Source: Liolophura sinensis (taxonomy: Eukaryota; Mollusca; Polyplacophora; Chitonida; Chitonidae). Taken from it: a stretch of 64,000 nt of DNA. Within the stretch, counting starts at the first letter, position 1, and every line of letters starts with the position of its first letter. The DNA is taken from contig NC_088301.1 in NCBI RefSeq assembly GCF_032854445.1, positions 2,914,001-2,978,000 on the forward strand, read 5' to 3'. Shown piece after piece: positions 44,401 through 55,171 of this stretch. Both the position numbers and the translations under genes were made by a program. Under the pieces are notes generated by a model, which was not told where the DNA came from, ran no database searches, and saw only the letters and a program-made list of their open reading frames with translations.

Positions 44401-46309
44401 CTTGGTTTTTTCACGAATACATATAGTTCACTAGTGCCTAATCTTCATTCATGTAGACATGTGACACAAATAACAACTGCCATTTACTAATGATCTGTAT
44501 ATGGTATTTCCTAATTCACAAGTAACTTTGATTTCTTGTTTGGAGTATTACCAGTTGTATCACGTGTAAGCATTAGCATTAGAAAATAACATGGTTTCAT
44601 GTCTTGCCTACAGTTATGTTTTGGCAAATTGTTTTAAGTGTAACTCAATAAATAATTAATGTAGTCATGAGAGTCATGAAATTAAACTTATGCAAACAAC
44701 ACTAATGCAGTAGTTAAATACAATGAACAATTTTCACGCCTTAACCATTAGGTCAAACAAGATTTTATGTCACAGCTATTCAGGCAAAACAATGCTATGC
44801 ACTCTGGCTTTTAGTAACAATACAAACATGGGACACTACATGTGCCCCATTTCATTTTTTCGTTTCAATTATCCCAGAAGAGGTACATGTAGCGTTGGTA
44901 TGTGAAACACAACTAGTATGTAGATTTATAACAAATATCAAATAATTGTATTTGATATCGAAATTATCCCTGATGGGAGGAGAAACTCCAAGGAGTTTAT
45001 ATTATCCCATATTTGGGGAGAGAAGGAATATGGACGGACAGCATTTCCAATTATACGCCAAAGTAACCAGAATAATGCACGCACAAACATTCATATATAT
45101 TCATATACATCATATAGTGAAGACATATTGGTTACGTATTATAATATTAAATATTAAACACAGGTTTAATTACTTGCCAGTGTGAGTAGTCTCACATGAA
45201 AGGAAAAGTTTATTATATCATCTGTGTAGCAGGTACGAAGTTCAGTACATGCCGCCTTTATGTATACCTAACACATCTAACACAGTATGCCACTGACAGT
45301 TAATGGTTAAGCCTACGTATACGTTAGCTACAGTCACATGATACCCACCCCGTAAGGCTGGCGTCTTACGCTTACCAACTACTAGCTATGTATGAACGTG
45401 CTAACATGTCGGCATAAACTGGAACTATTCACAAACAATTAAATCAGAATCACACTTTATACCGTGCGTCATATTTAGCGTTTCATGACATATGTTACCC
45501 GTCAGGGCAATAAAAACTTCGATCTGATTGGTCGCAAGCAATCTGGTAATCAGTGACCAGTAAGAGCGAAGCTTTTTTCTTGCAAGGGTTGTTTTAGATC
45601 TGATAATGATACCTTTGAGTATTGTCCATTGTGGTAAACAGTATCAACAATTGAACAAGTGTCATGGTCATGTATTAAATTTATGTGTCAAACTTAATAT
45701 AAAGACTACTATATAATATACCTGTTATTTCTTACAACTCCTTTCTTTTGACAGCGTGACGACTGCGCTCCTCCTGACTTCAACAGGACACTAAGACAAA
45801 TGGTAGATAAGGTTGACGAGGTGGATTTCGCCATCAGAGTTGACTGCGGAAATATTGAAGCGGTAAAATACTTCAGCGTCCTACGTGCTTCTCAGGTCAT
45901 GAATATATGCCTGCGATCATGACAGGCTGGTATCACTCTCCCCATTGTAAGCCAGCTTTCAGCAGGAACTGCCAGTCAAATTCCTTCCGTTCATGGTAGC
46001 CCGCTATTTGCTTATATTAATCCTCATCTTTGATAACGCCTGCTGCATGAGCTTTGAAAAAGTAATGCAAAATTCGATCTGCAATACTCATCTTTATACA
46101 TAGAACTGGCACTTGTGTATTTGTTCTGACACTTTTCACAAGTGTGAGGTAATGTATTCCCATACCAACCCTCTTGCAGTCCAGAAGCACTTTTTAAATA
46201 GTTCGCTTACTTTCTTTACTCCTATAAGCCCTTCTTTACATCTTATTTCTTGTATTTTCCCCAGCCTCCTTGCTCGTCTGAGTCCAGTTCCGGGTCGTCC
46301 AGCAGATAG
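38305..46309 (+). CDS. Secreted 174-aa cysteine-rich protein, family not recognised
   Basis: Coding segments: 38350-38351 (AT of the ATG), 41635-41820, 43901-44084, 45755-45862 and 46265-46309. All introns are GT-AG. The coding sum is 525 nt, 174 aa plus TAG. The start codon is split by intron 1. The joined start (ATC, ATG, G) has A at -3 and G at +4. Residues 1-17 form a signal peptide (MEKACFLVLIYLATARA), so the product is expected to be exported. The mature part has 14 cysteines, including two CC-x-C motifs (ECCTC, TCCPC), each followed 14-20 residues later by a lone Cys. It also has one sequon (NRT) and a Ser-rich C-terminus (CSSESSSGSSSR). The middle (KQLVKRFEGTRQFIRDAVKA) looks helical. 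I cannot assign a family or function. Secretion and disulphide bonding are inference from sequence. Confidence 0.8.
38387..38449. repeat. (AT)n microsatellite
   Basis: About 31 uninterrupted AT dinucleotides just 35 bp inside intron 1 of the Cys-rich gene. Confidence 0.98.
38450..39095. other. Cys-rich gene intron 1, unique part
   Basis: No exon or mobile element recognised. Confidence 0.4.
39100..39175 (-). mobile_element. tRNA-derived SINE head, minus strand
   Basis: The + strand reads TTGAACTCACATGTCAGCGA, CCGCATTCGG, ATCCTGGGCCATTG and CTCGGCCACTGAGCCCCC. It is the reverse complement of the SINE head through its B box. The rest is absent. Confidence 0.75.
39180..40335. other. Cys-rich gene intron 1, unique part
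   Basis: AT-rich. ORFs of 96-101 codons here have no splice sites, motif or codon bias to support them. Confidence 0.4.
40345..41055. repeat. Minisatellite, ~21-22-bp unit (ACACACCATAACCCTCACAA)
   Basis: About 32 units alternate CACAACATACACC, CACACCATAACCCTCAC and CACACCATAATCCCCACAG. Blocks of 3-5 units are duplicated. It resembles no telomere repeat. Intron 1 of the Cys-rich gene. Confidence 0.93.
41635..41820 (+). CDS. Cys-rich gene exon 2: signal peptide and first Cys cluster
   Basis: Acceptor TTGTTTTTGCGCAG. The first base G completes the ATG, then GAG AAG GCA. Encodes the signal peptide, then GLDCFEDIFGC, AECCTCLENYPE and AHC. Donor GTAAGA, phase 2. Confidence 0.82.
42289..42482 (-). 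mobile_element. tRNA-derived SINE-like element, minus strand
   Basis: The reverse complement has a tRNA-like head: ATGGTTAAGGTGACGTGGCT (A box region) and GTGTTCGAATCCAGC (B box). The body has CCCCCAACACATAAACCACA. The 3' end is GGCGTTAAACATCAAAACAA. It differs from the main SINE type. Intron 2 of the Cys-rich gene. Confidence 0.75.
42500..43155. repeat. Minisatellite, ~63-bp unit
   Basis: About ten units: GATGCTACACAATGGCTGAT, TACTTCATTCCCCATTAACA, CATACTACATAGATATTCAT. Variants GATGCTCCTAAC and GATATTCATAAG partly alternate. Starts right after the SINE-like element. Intron 2 of the Cys-rich gene. Confidence 0.95.
43662..43727. repeat. Three exact 21-bp direct repeats
   Basis: AATTTCACGAATCTATATCA repeated three times without change (21-bp period), suggesting recent expansion. 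Confidence 0.95.
43901..44084 (+). CDS. Cys-rich gene exon 3: second CC-x-C cluster
   Basis: Acceptor TTTTTCTTTCCAG, donor GTAAGA (phase 0). Encodes NQEALESPATCCPCSFSLAT, FLDCIKP and the charged helical-looking KRFEGTRQFIRDAVKAC. Confidence 0.82.
44113..44440. repeat. Degenerate ~49-bp repeat
   Basis: Six units with GACTAGTGTTTACGC, GTACTCTTGGTTATTTCAC and GAATCCATATAGTT. Intron 3 of the Cys-rich gene. Confidence 0.88.
44441..45754. other. Cys-rich gene intron 3, unique part
   Basis: AT-rich, with no exon, array or mobile element recognised. Confidence 0.45.
45755..45862 (+). CDS. Cys-rich gene exon 4
   Basis: Acceptor CCTTTCTTTTGACAG, donor GTAAAA (weak, phase 0). Encodes 36 residues from RDDCAPPDFNRTLRQMV to RVDCGNIEA, with two Cys and one sequon. 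Confidence 0.75.
46265..46309 (+). CDS. Cys-rich gene exon 5: Ser-rich end and stop
   Basis: Acceptor TGTATTTTCCCCAG. Encodes PPCSSESSSGSSSR, then TAG. Weaker than the others because it is short, but its phase fits and a poly(A) signal follows within 90 bp. Confidence 0.6.
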   Translation, partial: PPCSSESSSGSSSR

Positions 46310-46394
46310 GCTTGTTCAACCAGCCAGACAGATCAGCATAGACAGATCCTTCTGATGCCACTGAACCACGCATCAATGTATGCAACATCACAGA

Positions 46395-46400
46395 AATAAA
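46395..46400 (+). terminator. Poly(A) signal of the Cys-rich gene
   Basis: AATAAA 85 bp after the TAG, with a T-rich stretch downstream from about 46430. Confidence 0.6.
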
Positions 46401-46489
46401 AGCATTACCTAAGTGCACCTCGGCTTTGGATATTTACTTCAATATGCTTTACATTTCATTGTATTTCAGTATATACTTTATACTTTATA

Positions 46490-46556
46490 TTTCATTTATT
46501 CGACGACGGCCAGCATCATGCTGGGATGAAACCGAGAAGAACCCGGGGAAACTCAG
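46490..46556 (-). mobile_element. SINE fragment, minus strand
   Basis: CATTTATTCGACGACGGCCA then GCATCATGCTGGGATGAAAC and CCCGGGGAAACT match part of the reverse complement of the main SINE. The GTTTTACG block is deleted. Confidence 0.6.
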
Positions 46557-46599
46557 TTCAAATTTACAGATAGTATGCTAGTTTACAGCAACACTTTGT

Positions 46600-47230
46600 C
46601 CTCAATACACACATTGGCTTCTCCCAGTGCCAAGGATGACCAAGGTTTAACAATTGCCAATGGAATGGGTGACTTTCACATATTAAACTGTATAGCTCCA
46701 AATGGCTAAATGGGGTGAGGGGGGTGAGGGAGGAGAGGGGGCTCTGTTGGACAAGGGCATAAACTGGATGTACATTTACGCGGAAGGTGATCTCTCGGGG
46801 CTGACCTAACCGGATGCGACTCGTTTCTTCGGTCTGTTTATTTACATTCCAAGTTAAGAAGGCGGCTTCCCTAAAGATCTGGAAAATTACATCTTGTTAA
46901 CGGATCTAGTGTAGACGGAGGTTGTTAGAGTCCTCCGTTACAACTACGTATACGTCTATACAATTTTGAGAGATTGTGATGCTACTTGTATTATTAAAAC
47001 TGGTGTTTGAGAATTTGACATCAATTTTGTTTCACGGGTTGAGGGTCGGAGCTGTGATCTAAGATCCTGACTAATTATTTAACGCCACCAATTGGTGGAT
47101 CATAGCTCAGCACATTACAGAAGCGAGAAATCAAGGGGATGTTGCGAGCCAAAGGGTAGAGCATAGTCAAAGAGAAATAGTCAGTCAAAGAGAAAAGGTC
47201 AGCCAAAGGAAACAGCTGTTTAAACTCTTT
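46600..47230. other. Intergenic, with a G-rich purine tract
   Basis: GGTGAGGGGGGTGAGGGAGG plus AGAGGGGG at about 46713-46740 has four or more G runs on the + strand and could form a quadruplex. Two GTCAAAGAGAAA-type direct repeats occur near 47165-47200. No exon was seen. Confidence 0.5.
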
Positions 47231-47234
47231 GTCT

Positions 47235-49515
47235 AAAGCCTAAAATCGAGTACCAATGGTTAACAGTGGTGCATTGTTTAGTACCTGGAGTTAACTCTCG
47301 TGCTTTGACTGGTATCTGATATTAACTGGTGCTTTAACTGGAATTCAGTGATGCTATGCCTAGTACCTGGAGTTAACTGGTGCTATGCCTAGTGCCCCCA
47401 GTAACCTAATGCTTTGTTTGGTACCTGGCGTCAACTGGTGCAATGTTTAGTACTCACAGTCAACTGGTGGTATGTCTGGTATCTGAGGTTACCTGGTGCT
47501 ATGTCTAGTACCTGGAGTTAGCTGGTGCTTTATCTGGTACCTGGAGTTAACTGGTGGTATGTCTAGTATCTAGGGTTAACTGGTGCTATGTGTAGTACCT
47601 GAAGTTAACTGGTGCTTTGTCTGGTATCTGGAGTTAACTGGTGCTTTGTCTGGCACCTGGAGTTAACTGGTGCTTTGTCTGGTATCTGGAATTAACTGTT
47701 GCTTTATCTGGTGCCTGAAGTTAACTGGTGCTACATCTAGTACCCGCAGTTAACTGGTGCTATGTAAAGTACTAGACGTTAGCTGGTGTTTTGGGTATTT
47801 GGAGTTATCTGGTGCTATGTGCCATGTCCGGTATTTGGTGTTAACTGGTGCAATGTCTGGTACCCGCAGTTAACTGGTGCTATGTCTAGTACATGGAGTT
47901 AATTGGTACTTTGTCTGGTACCCGCAGTTAACTGGTGCTTTGTCTGCTATCTGAAGTTAACTGGTGCTTTGTCTGGTACCTGCAGTTAAGTGGTGCTATG
48001 TCTGGTACCTGGAGTGAACTGATACTTTTTCTTGTACCTGCAGTTAACTGGTGCCATGTCTGATACCTGACGTAAACTGGTGCTTTGTCTGGTGCCTGCT
48101 GTTAACTGGTGCTATGTCTGGTACCTGGAGTTAACTAGTGCTATGTCTAGTATCCACAGTGACTGGGACTATCTCTAGTACCCACAGTTAACTGGTGCTA
48201 TGTACAGTACTAGCAGTTAACTGGTGCTTTGTCTGGTATTTGGAGTTATCTGGTGGTATGTCTAGTACCAGCAGTTAACTGGTGCTATGTCTGGTACCCG
48301 ATTTTAACTGGTGCTATGTCTGGTATCTGGAGTTAACTAGTGCTATGCCTAGTACCCGCAGTTAACTGGTGCTATGTCTGGTATCTGGAGTTAACTTTTG
48401 CTTTTTCTGGCACCCGCAGTTAACTGGTGCTATGCATAGTACTAGCAGTCAACTGTTACTTTGTCTGGTACCTGGAGTTAACTTGTGCAATGTCTAGTAA
48501 CCCCGGTTGACTGGTGCTTTGTCTAGTACCCCCAGTTAACTGGTGCTTTGTCTGGTATCTGAAACTAACTGGTGCTTTTATCTGGTATCTGGAGTTAACT
48601 GGTGGTTTGTCTGGTACCTTAAAGTTAACTGGTGGCTTGTCTGATGTCTGAAGTTAACTAATGCTTGTCTGGAATGTGGAGTTAACTGGTGTTTGTCTGG
48701 AATCTGGAGTTAACTGGTGCTTTGTCTGTTATCTGGAGTTAAATGATGTTTTGTCTGGTACCTGAAGTTAACTGGTGCTTTGTCTGGTATTTGGTGTTAA
48801 CTGGTGCTATGCCTAGTACTGTTTTGTTTTGTACCTGAAGTTAACTGGTGCTTTGTCTGGTACCTGGAGTTAACTGGCGCTATGTTTAGTACCCACAGTT
48901 AACCGGTGGTATGCATAGTGCTAGCCGTTAATTGATACTTTGTCTGGTATCTGAAACTAACTGGTGCTTTTTTCTGGTATCTGGAGTTAACTGGTACTTT
49001 GTCTGGTACCTGGGATTAACTGGTGCTATGTCTAGTACCCGCAGTGAACTGATGCTTTCCCTGGTACCTGGAGTTAACTGGTGTAATGTCTAGTATCCCC
49101 AGTTAACTGGTGTTTTGTCTGGTACCGGCAGTTAACTGGTACTTTGTCTGGTATCTGAAGTTAACATGTGCTTTGTCAACATATGTTAACATATGTTTTG
49201 TATCTGGAGTTAACTGATGCTTTGTCTGTTACCTGGTGGTAACTGGTGCTATGTCTGGTATCTGGAGTTAACAGGTGTTATGTATAGTATCGGTAGTTAA
49301 GTGGTGCTATGTCGAGTACCCGCAGTTAACTGGTGATATGTCTGGAACCTGGAGTTATCTGGTGCTTTGCCTAGTATTGGCAGTTAACTGATGCTTTTTC
49401 TGGTACCTGGAGTTAACTGGTGCTATGTCTGGTATCTTATGTTAACTGGTGCTATGTCTGGTATCTTATGTTAACTGGTGCTATATCTGGTATTTGGAGT
49501 TAACTGTTGTTTTGT
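47235..49515. repeat. Large 29-bp minisatellite with GTTAAC core
   Basis: Roughly 75-78 units: GGAGTTAACTGGTGCTATGT then CTGGTACCT. Most units keep the self-complementary hexamer GTTAAC. Variation is spread between CTATG/CTTTG, TAGTACC/TGGTATC and GGAG/CAGC. No ORF is maintained. Confidence 0.96.
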
Positions 49516-50520
49516 GTTGTGATCGTACGATTGCATCAGGATGGCTGTAAAGTGTGGATTAGGGTCCTCACATGATGGCTGTGCTGTATATACCACAGAG
49601 GAATTCAGTGACATTGTAAGTGGCCCACTATTTGGCCTTTTGATCTGTTGGTACTTTCTATAATTACACAAGAAATACCATACACTGAGTGCAGGCTAAT
49701 GTCAAGACACTAAACGGGCTGCAGATCTTCAATATACATGAACACACCGGGAATATAAAATTACATGTGTGTTTTCTTTTAATAAAAATTCTTATGTCTT
49801 TATTTACAGAAAGCCCTTTTGTTGCATCTTTTCATTGGCGAACAGAGTGTCTGTATAAAATTTACATAAATACTGATAGCAAGACCAACACCCCAGCCCA
49901 CCCCACTCCCCCAAACAAATGTGATGCATCTGGTAAGATGTGCTGTCATGAATAATATTTGTGGTAAAATCCTATTGGAGAGATAGTAACAAACATGAAT
50001 GAGGTTTGCTGCTTATTAATATTTATGTTTAGCATGTTTTGTATTATATGTCAAAACAGTCGAGGGGTAAGCACTATTGCCTGTTGAGGCGTATGCTAGA
50101 CGATACCAAAACCATGAAAAGAACATCGATTTTTATGAATATATTTTGGGTGTTACACGAAATACACAATACAACAAAATGCTCCAAAATGTTTTCAATA
50201 CCAACCATTGAAATAACGAGTGTATCTGGGAACAAAAATATGTTTTACTAATGTTGGCAACGCCCATTACTAGTTTTCATCAAAGGTAAAAACGCATCAT
50301 TTTAATTCAAACTGAGACCCGGAAAACTGTTAATTTCCCAAGAGATGAAAAGGTCACACGTGTTTTCTCTCCTGTAAGTGCCTATATTTAGCGCAATGTA
50401 TAACATTAAGACGACTCTTGAATAGAGGATAAGTCATTTAGTGTGGTGAAGTTATTTTTCATCTTTATTTTCATATGACTGTGCACAAGAATGACCTCCC
50501 ATTTATCTAAAAGGATGTAA
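49516..50520. other. Intergenic, nothing recognised
   Basis: AT-rich. Short ORFs (up to 88 codons) lack support. Confidence 0.4.
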
Positions 50521-50523
50521 ACC

Positions 50524-50802
50524 AAATGTCCGCACATCACTGGGAATACATCAGCACGACATCAACTTTCCGCACTGTGTGCACATCAGTGGGGATACAT
50601 CAGCAGGATATCACCTGTCTGCACTGTACGCTCATCAGTGGGGATACATCAGTGGGGATAAACCAGCAGGATATCACCTGTCCGCACTGTTCCGACATCA
50701 CTGGGGATACATCAGTATGATATCACCTGTCCGCAGTGGGGATAAATCTGCAGGATATCACCTGTCCGCACTGTCCGCACATCACTGGGGATACATCAAC
50801 AG
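50524..50802. repeat. 40-bp minisatellite A (CACATCACTGGGGATACATC)
   Basis: About seven units: CGCACATCACTGGGGATACA, TCAGCAGGATATCACCTGTC. Some are truncated or doubled. It aligns in register with the arrays at 51.16 and 51.44 kb. Confidence 0.92.
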
Positions 50803-51025
50803 ACCATAGAAGTATGAACCCCAGAGAGACGTCCTTAATAAGTGGACCATGTTAGTGTGAGCTCCCGCGAGACGACCCTAATCAGTGAACGATGGCAGTA
50901 TGAACTTCCGAGAGACAACTCTAATACGTGGACAATAGGTGCATGAACTCCCAAAAGACACTCCTAATACGTGGACCATTGAGTGTATGAACTTCAAAGA
51001 GAAGCTCCTAATTAGTGGATCAAGG
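50803..51025. repeat. Degenerate ~48-bp repeat
   Basis: Four or five units with GTATGAACTCCCGAGAGAC and CCTAATACGTGGACCAT words. Confidence 0.7.
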
Positions 51026-51154
51026 AAATCCTAAACAAAGAAAAGCAAACCTGAAAAGAGCACAAACAGGACCCCTTTTCGGGATATCTTAGGATAAGTC
51101 ACAAAAATCGGTATTATGGACAGGCTTTTTCCTTTGCCTGCTTCCACCTTAGCA

Positions 51155-51440
51155 GGATGAGTACAAAATATCAGCTGGCAACTTATCTCAGACTATGCAT
51201 AACCAAATATCAGCTGGCAACTTATCTCAGACTATGCATAACCAAATGTCAGCTGGCCACATATCTCACACCATTCATGACCAAATGTCAAGTGGCCACA
51301 TATCTCAGACCATACATGACCAAATGTCAAGTGGCCACATATTGCAGACCATAAATAACCAAATGTCAGCTGGCCACTTATCTCAGACCATACATGACCA
51401 AATGTCAAGTGGCCACATATCTCAGATCACATAGAACCAA
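51155..51440. repeat. 39-bp minisatellite B
   Basis: About seven units: ACCAAATGTCAGCTGGCCAC, ATATCTCAGACCATACATG. It grades directly into array C. Confidence 0.93.
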
Positions 51441-53135
51441 TTGTCAACTGGCCACATATCATCAGGCATACATGAGCAAAACGTCAACCGTCCACACATC
51501 AGTAGGAATACACGAGCTAAACGTCAACCGTCCACACATCAGTAGGCATACATGAGCAAAACGCCAACCGTCCACACATCAGTAGGCATACATGAGCAAA
51601 ACGTCAACCGTCCACATATCAGTAGGCATACATGAGCAAAACGTCAACCGTCCACACATCAGTAGGCATACATGAGCAAAACACATCATCAGGCATACAT
51701 GAGCAAATCGTCAACCGTCCACACATCATCAGGCATACATGAGCAAAACGTCAACCGTCCACACATCATCAGACATACATGAGCAAAACGTCAACCGTCC
51801 ACACATCATCAGGCATACATGAGCAAAACGTCAACCGTCCACACATCATCAGGCATACATGAGCAAAACGTCAACCGTCCACACATCATCAGGCATACAT
51901 GAGCAAAACGTCAACCGTCCACATATCAGTAGGCATACATGAGCAAAACGTCAACCATCCACACATCATCAGGCATACATGAGCAAAACGTCAACCATCC
52001 ACACATCATTAGGCATACATGAGGAAAACGTCAACCGTCCACACATTTTTAGACTCATGAGCAAATCGTCAAACGTCCACACATCAGTAGGTATACATGA
52101 GCAAAACGTCAACAATTCCCACATTTTTAGACACATGGGCAAATCGTCAAACGTCCACACATCAGTAGGTATACATGAGCAAAACGTCAACCGTCCACAC
52201 ATCATCAGGCATACATGAGCAAAACGTCAAGAGCCCACACATCATCAGGAATATATGAGCAAAACGTCAACGATCCACACATCATTAGGTATACATGAGC
52301 AAAACGTCAACCATCCACACATCATTAGGCATACATGAGCAAAACGTCAACCGTCCACACATCAGTAGGTATACATGAGCAAAACGTCAACCGTTCACAC
52401 ATTTTTAGACACATGAGCAAATCGTCAAACGTCCACACATCAGTAGGCATACATGAGCAAAACGTCAACCATACACACATTTTTAGACACATGAGCAAAT
52501 CGTCAACCGTCCACACATCAGTAGGTATACATGAGCAAAACGTCAACCGTTCACACATTTTTAGACACATGAGCAAATCGTCAAACGTCCACACATCAGT
52601 AGGCATACATGAGCAAAACGTCAACCATACACACATTTTTAGACACATGAGCAAATCGTCAACCGTCCACACATCAGTAGGTATACATGAGCAAAACGTC
52701 AAGAGCCCACACATCATCAGGAATATATGAGCAAAACGTCAACGATCCACACATCATTAGGTATACATGAGCAAAACGTCAACCATCCACACATCATTAG
52801 GCATACATGAGCAAAACGTCAACCGTCCACACATCAGTAGGTATACATGAGCAAAACGTCAACCGTTCACACATTTTTAGACACATGAGCAAATCGTCAA
52901 ACGTCCACACATCAGTAGGCATACATGAGCAAAACGTCAACCATACACACATTTTTAGACACATGAGCAAAACGTCAACCGTCCACACATCATCAGGCAT
53001 ACATGAGCAAATCGTCAAACGTCCACACATCATTAGGCATACATGAGCAAAACGTCAACCGTCCACACATTTGTAGCCATACATGAGCAAATCGTCAAAC
53101 GTCCACACATCAGTAGGAATACGTTAGCAAATGGT
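51440..53135. repeat. 40-bp minisatellite C with a 472-bp higher-order repeat
   Basis: About 43 units: ATGAGCAAAACGTCAACCGT, CCACACATCATCAGGCATAC. A shorter variant with CACATTTTTAGACAC alternates with full units from 52.03 kb. A 12-unit block is copied: GGAATATATGAGC recurs at 52248 and 52720, 472 bp apart. Both strands carry open frames (up to 131 codons) that follow the repeat and are not genes. Confidence 0.96.
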
Positions 53136-53339
53136 CAAACTTAAATACATTTTAAAATATTTTATCAAACCTTAGTGGCCGGCCATCTGAATCTGATCTA
53201 ATCGGTGATGATTATGTTTGCATGACTCTGTTAATCCAGTGTACAAACGAAAGTAAGCAAGAACTAATTAATCGTATACACGTGAACAAGCTTGCCCTCC
53301 AGATAGGATCTGGGTCCAAACATTCTAGTCAGTATAACT

Positions 53340-53780
53340 TTCCATTTGTAACTAAGACATTACCGGGTCGTAACCACTGGGTTACTGGAGAGACAAAACT
53401 CCATCCTTACTAATATTCACACTGGGTCATACAAGCATTCAGTCGTTATGTGTAGCCCAAGGCTCCAGCACCGAATTAGACATTACGCGGAGTAAACACT
53501 GTGTTACTGGAGAGGAGAAACGCCATTCTTACCAATATTTACACAACACATCAACCCAGACTCTGACGTTATAGTTAACATAACACCTCAGTCGTGGCTA
53601 AGACACAACAACTGGGCTACTGGAGAGAAGAAACTCAATCATTACTAACATTCACACAACACATCAGACCAGAATTAAGACGCTAGGGTCAACACAACTC
53701 TCCAGTAATGACTAAGACATTGCGAGAGAGTAACGACTGGTTTACTGGAGAGGAGAAACCTCCATCCTCGCCCTGCCACA
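53340..53780. repeat. Four diverged ~120-bp tandem units
   Basis: Each carries GACTAAGACATT-like, then GTAACCACTGGGTTACTGGA, GAGGAGAAACTCCATCCTTA and CTAATATTCACACAACACAT. Copies start near 53352, 53480, 53595 and 53707. Confidence 0.85.
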
Positions 53781-55116
53781 GTAACATACAAAATGTGTAC
53801 ACACACCTCATCACTCCTCGTCGTCGTTTGACTGAACATTGTTATGTACAATGTTAAACACAAGCTTTCATTCATTCGAAACAAACATTTGCTATCTGGA
53901 GTGAAGAAGCAATTACACTGTAGGAAGTCCCGATGTGCCTGGAAGTGCATGTATAGTCAGTCATGTGAACATCATGTTTGTTTGAAATTATACATGTTAT
54001 ATCCTCTATCAAGAATGGACTACAAGCTTCGGTGTGAAGGATGAAACGCTCTACACACCGACAGCATGCCTTATCATTTCGCTGTTACATACACACTGTT
54101 TTTATAAACCCTATATAGTTAATTGTAAACTTTACTTTTATTGTTTCGTATACATATATAAGTGATTTCTCATCTTTAAAAAGCAGAAGACATTTTTTGC
54201 CACTGTATTGGACTCTAAGATTTTAAGTGTTAAAGATTGATGAAATGATCGGAGTTATTGTTGTTTGATACAGTTTATAATGTCTTTAAAACAGTAAACA
54301 CGTTTAAACTTTCATTGGTCGTAAATAATATGTAACGACTTATTTTCAATCGCTCTTCTTTTCCTACTTTTGGCCAACTTTTCTTACCAACTGATATTGT
54401 CGTCCGTCGGGCTTTATTGTTTTTGAGAGAGGCCTTCAGCCCACAGCCTCTGTAATCTTATTCTAATAATTAGCTCAACCGGACTGCTGTAGTGTTGTTT
54501 TACGTGTAACGAACTAGTACAGTTTGGCAGGAAGCTCTTGGCTGAAACTACTTCATTTTGGTGAAGTTTCCTTTGTACTTCTTATTAATTACTAGCAAGT
54601 CAACTTTACTCAAAGAGATCCGATTACACTGACTTTTGAAGCTGCCTCGGTGCGATAAAAGTCAAAGATCGGTTTTAAATGCACTTTTGTAACATCAAAA
54701 ATCCACGCAGTAAAAACGCAGCGAGTTTGACTTAAGTAAAATATGTATAATATGTTTTTCATGGGTCAAATACGCCAGTAACATCACAATAGATATCTTT
54801 ATGTATCAGGGCTGGTCTATCAGCAACGCCCACTCTACACAGCTTAGCGACAAGGCTAGTTTTGACTTTTTGTTGAACTTTCAAAAACTCAAAATAAAAT
54901 CATTTACATATTTTATTCTACAAAAATGTTTTTTATGCGTACTTACATGGTGAAAGCGAATTGTTGAATTTCTCACTGAAATCATGGGTGGAACGTTAAC
55001 CTCTGCTTAGAAAATAAAAAAAATGTAAAGAAAGGTAAAGAATTTAGAACGCTTTTAACTGGTGGGGTGTACGTTACTTACCAGACGAGTGCTATTCGGC
55101 GACGGTGCAACTAACC
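53781..55116. other. Intergenic, upstream of the EGF-ZP gene
   Basis: AT-rich with no array. The promoter of the downstream gene must lie here or in an upstream exon, but no convincing TATA box was identified. Confidence 0.4.
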
Positions 55117-55171
55117 ATGGGAAGAAACCTGCTCACCGCCCTCAGCCTGCTGCTGGCCCTGGGGCTAACAG
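55117..55171 (+). CDS. EGF-ZP exon 1: signal peptide
   Basis: ATG in good context (AACCATGG). Encodes MGRNLLTALSLLLALGLT. Donor GTATGT at 55172, phase 1. Confidence 0.85.

Noticed and set aside
51979..53046. Open frames on both strands with HTSVGIHEQNVN-type repeats; also considered as a CRISPR-like array
   Set aside because: A simple 40-bp tandem repeat with no unique spacers between conserved repeats, in a eukaryotic genome.
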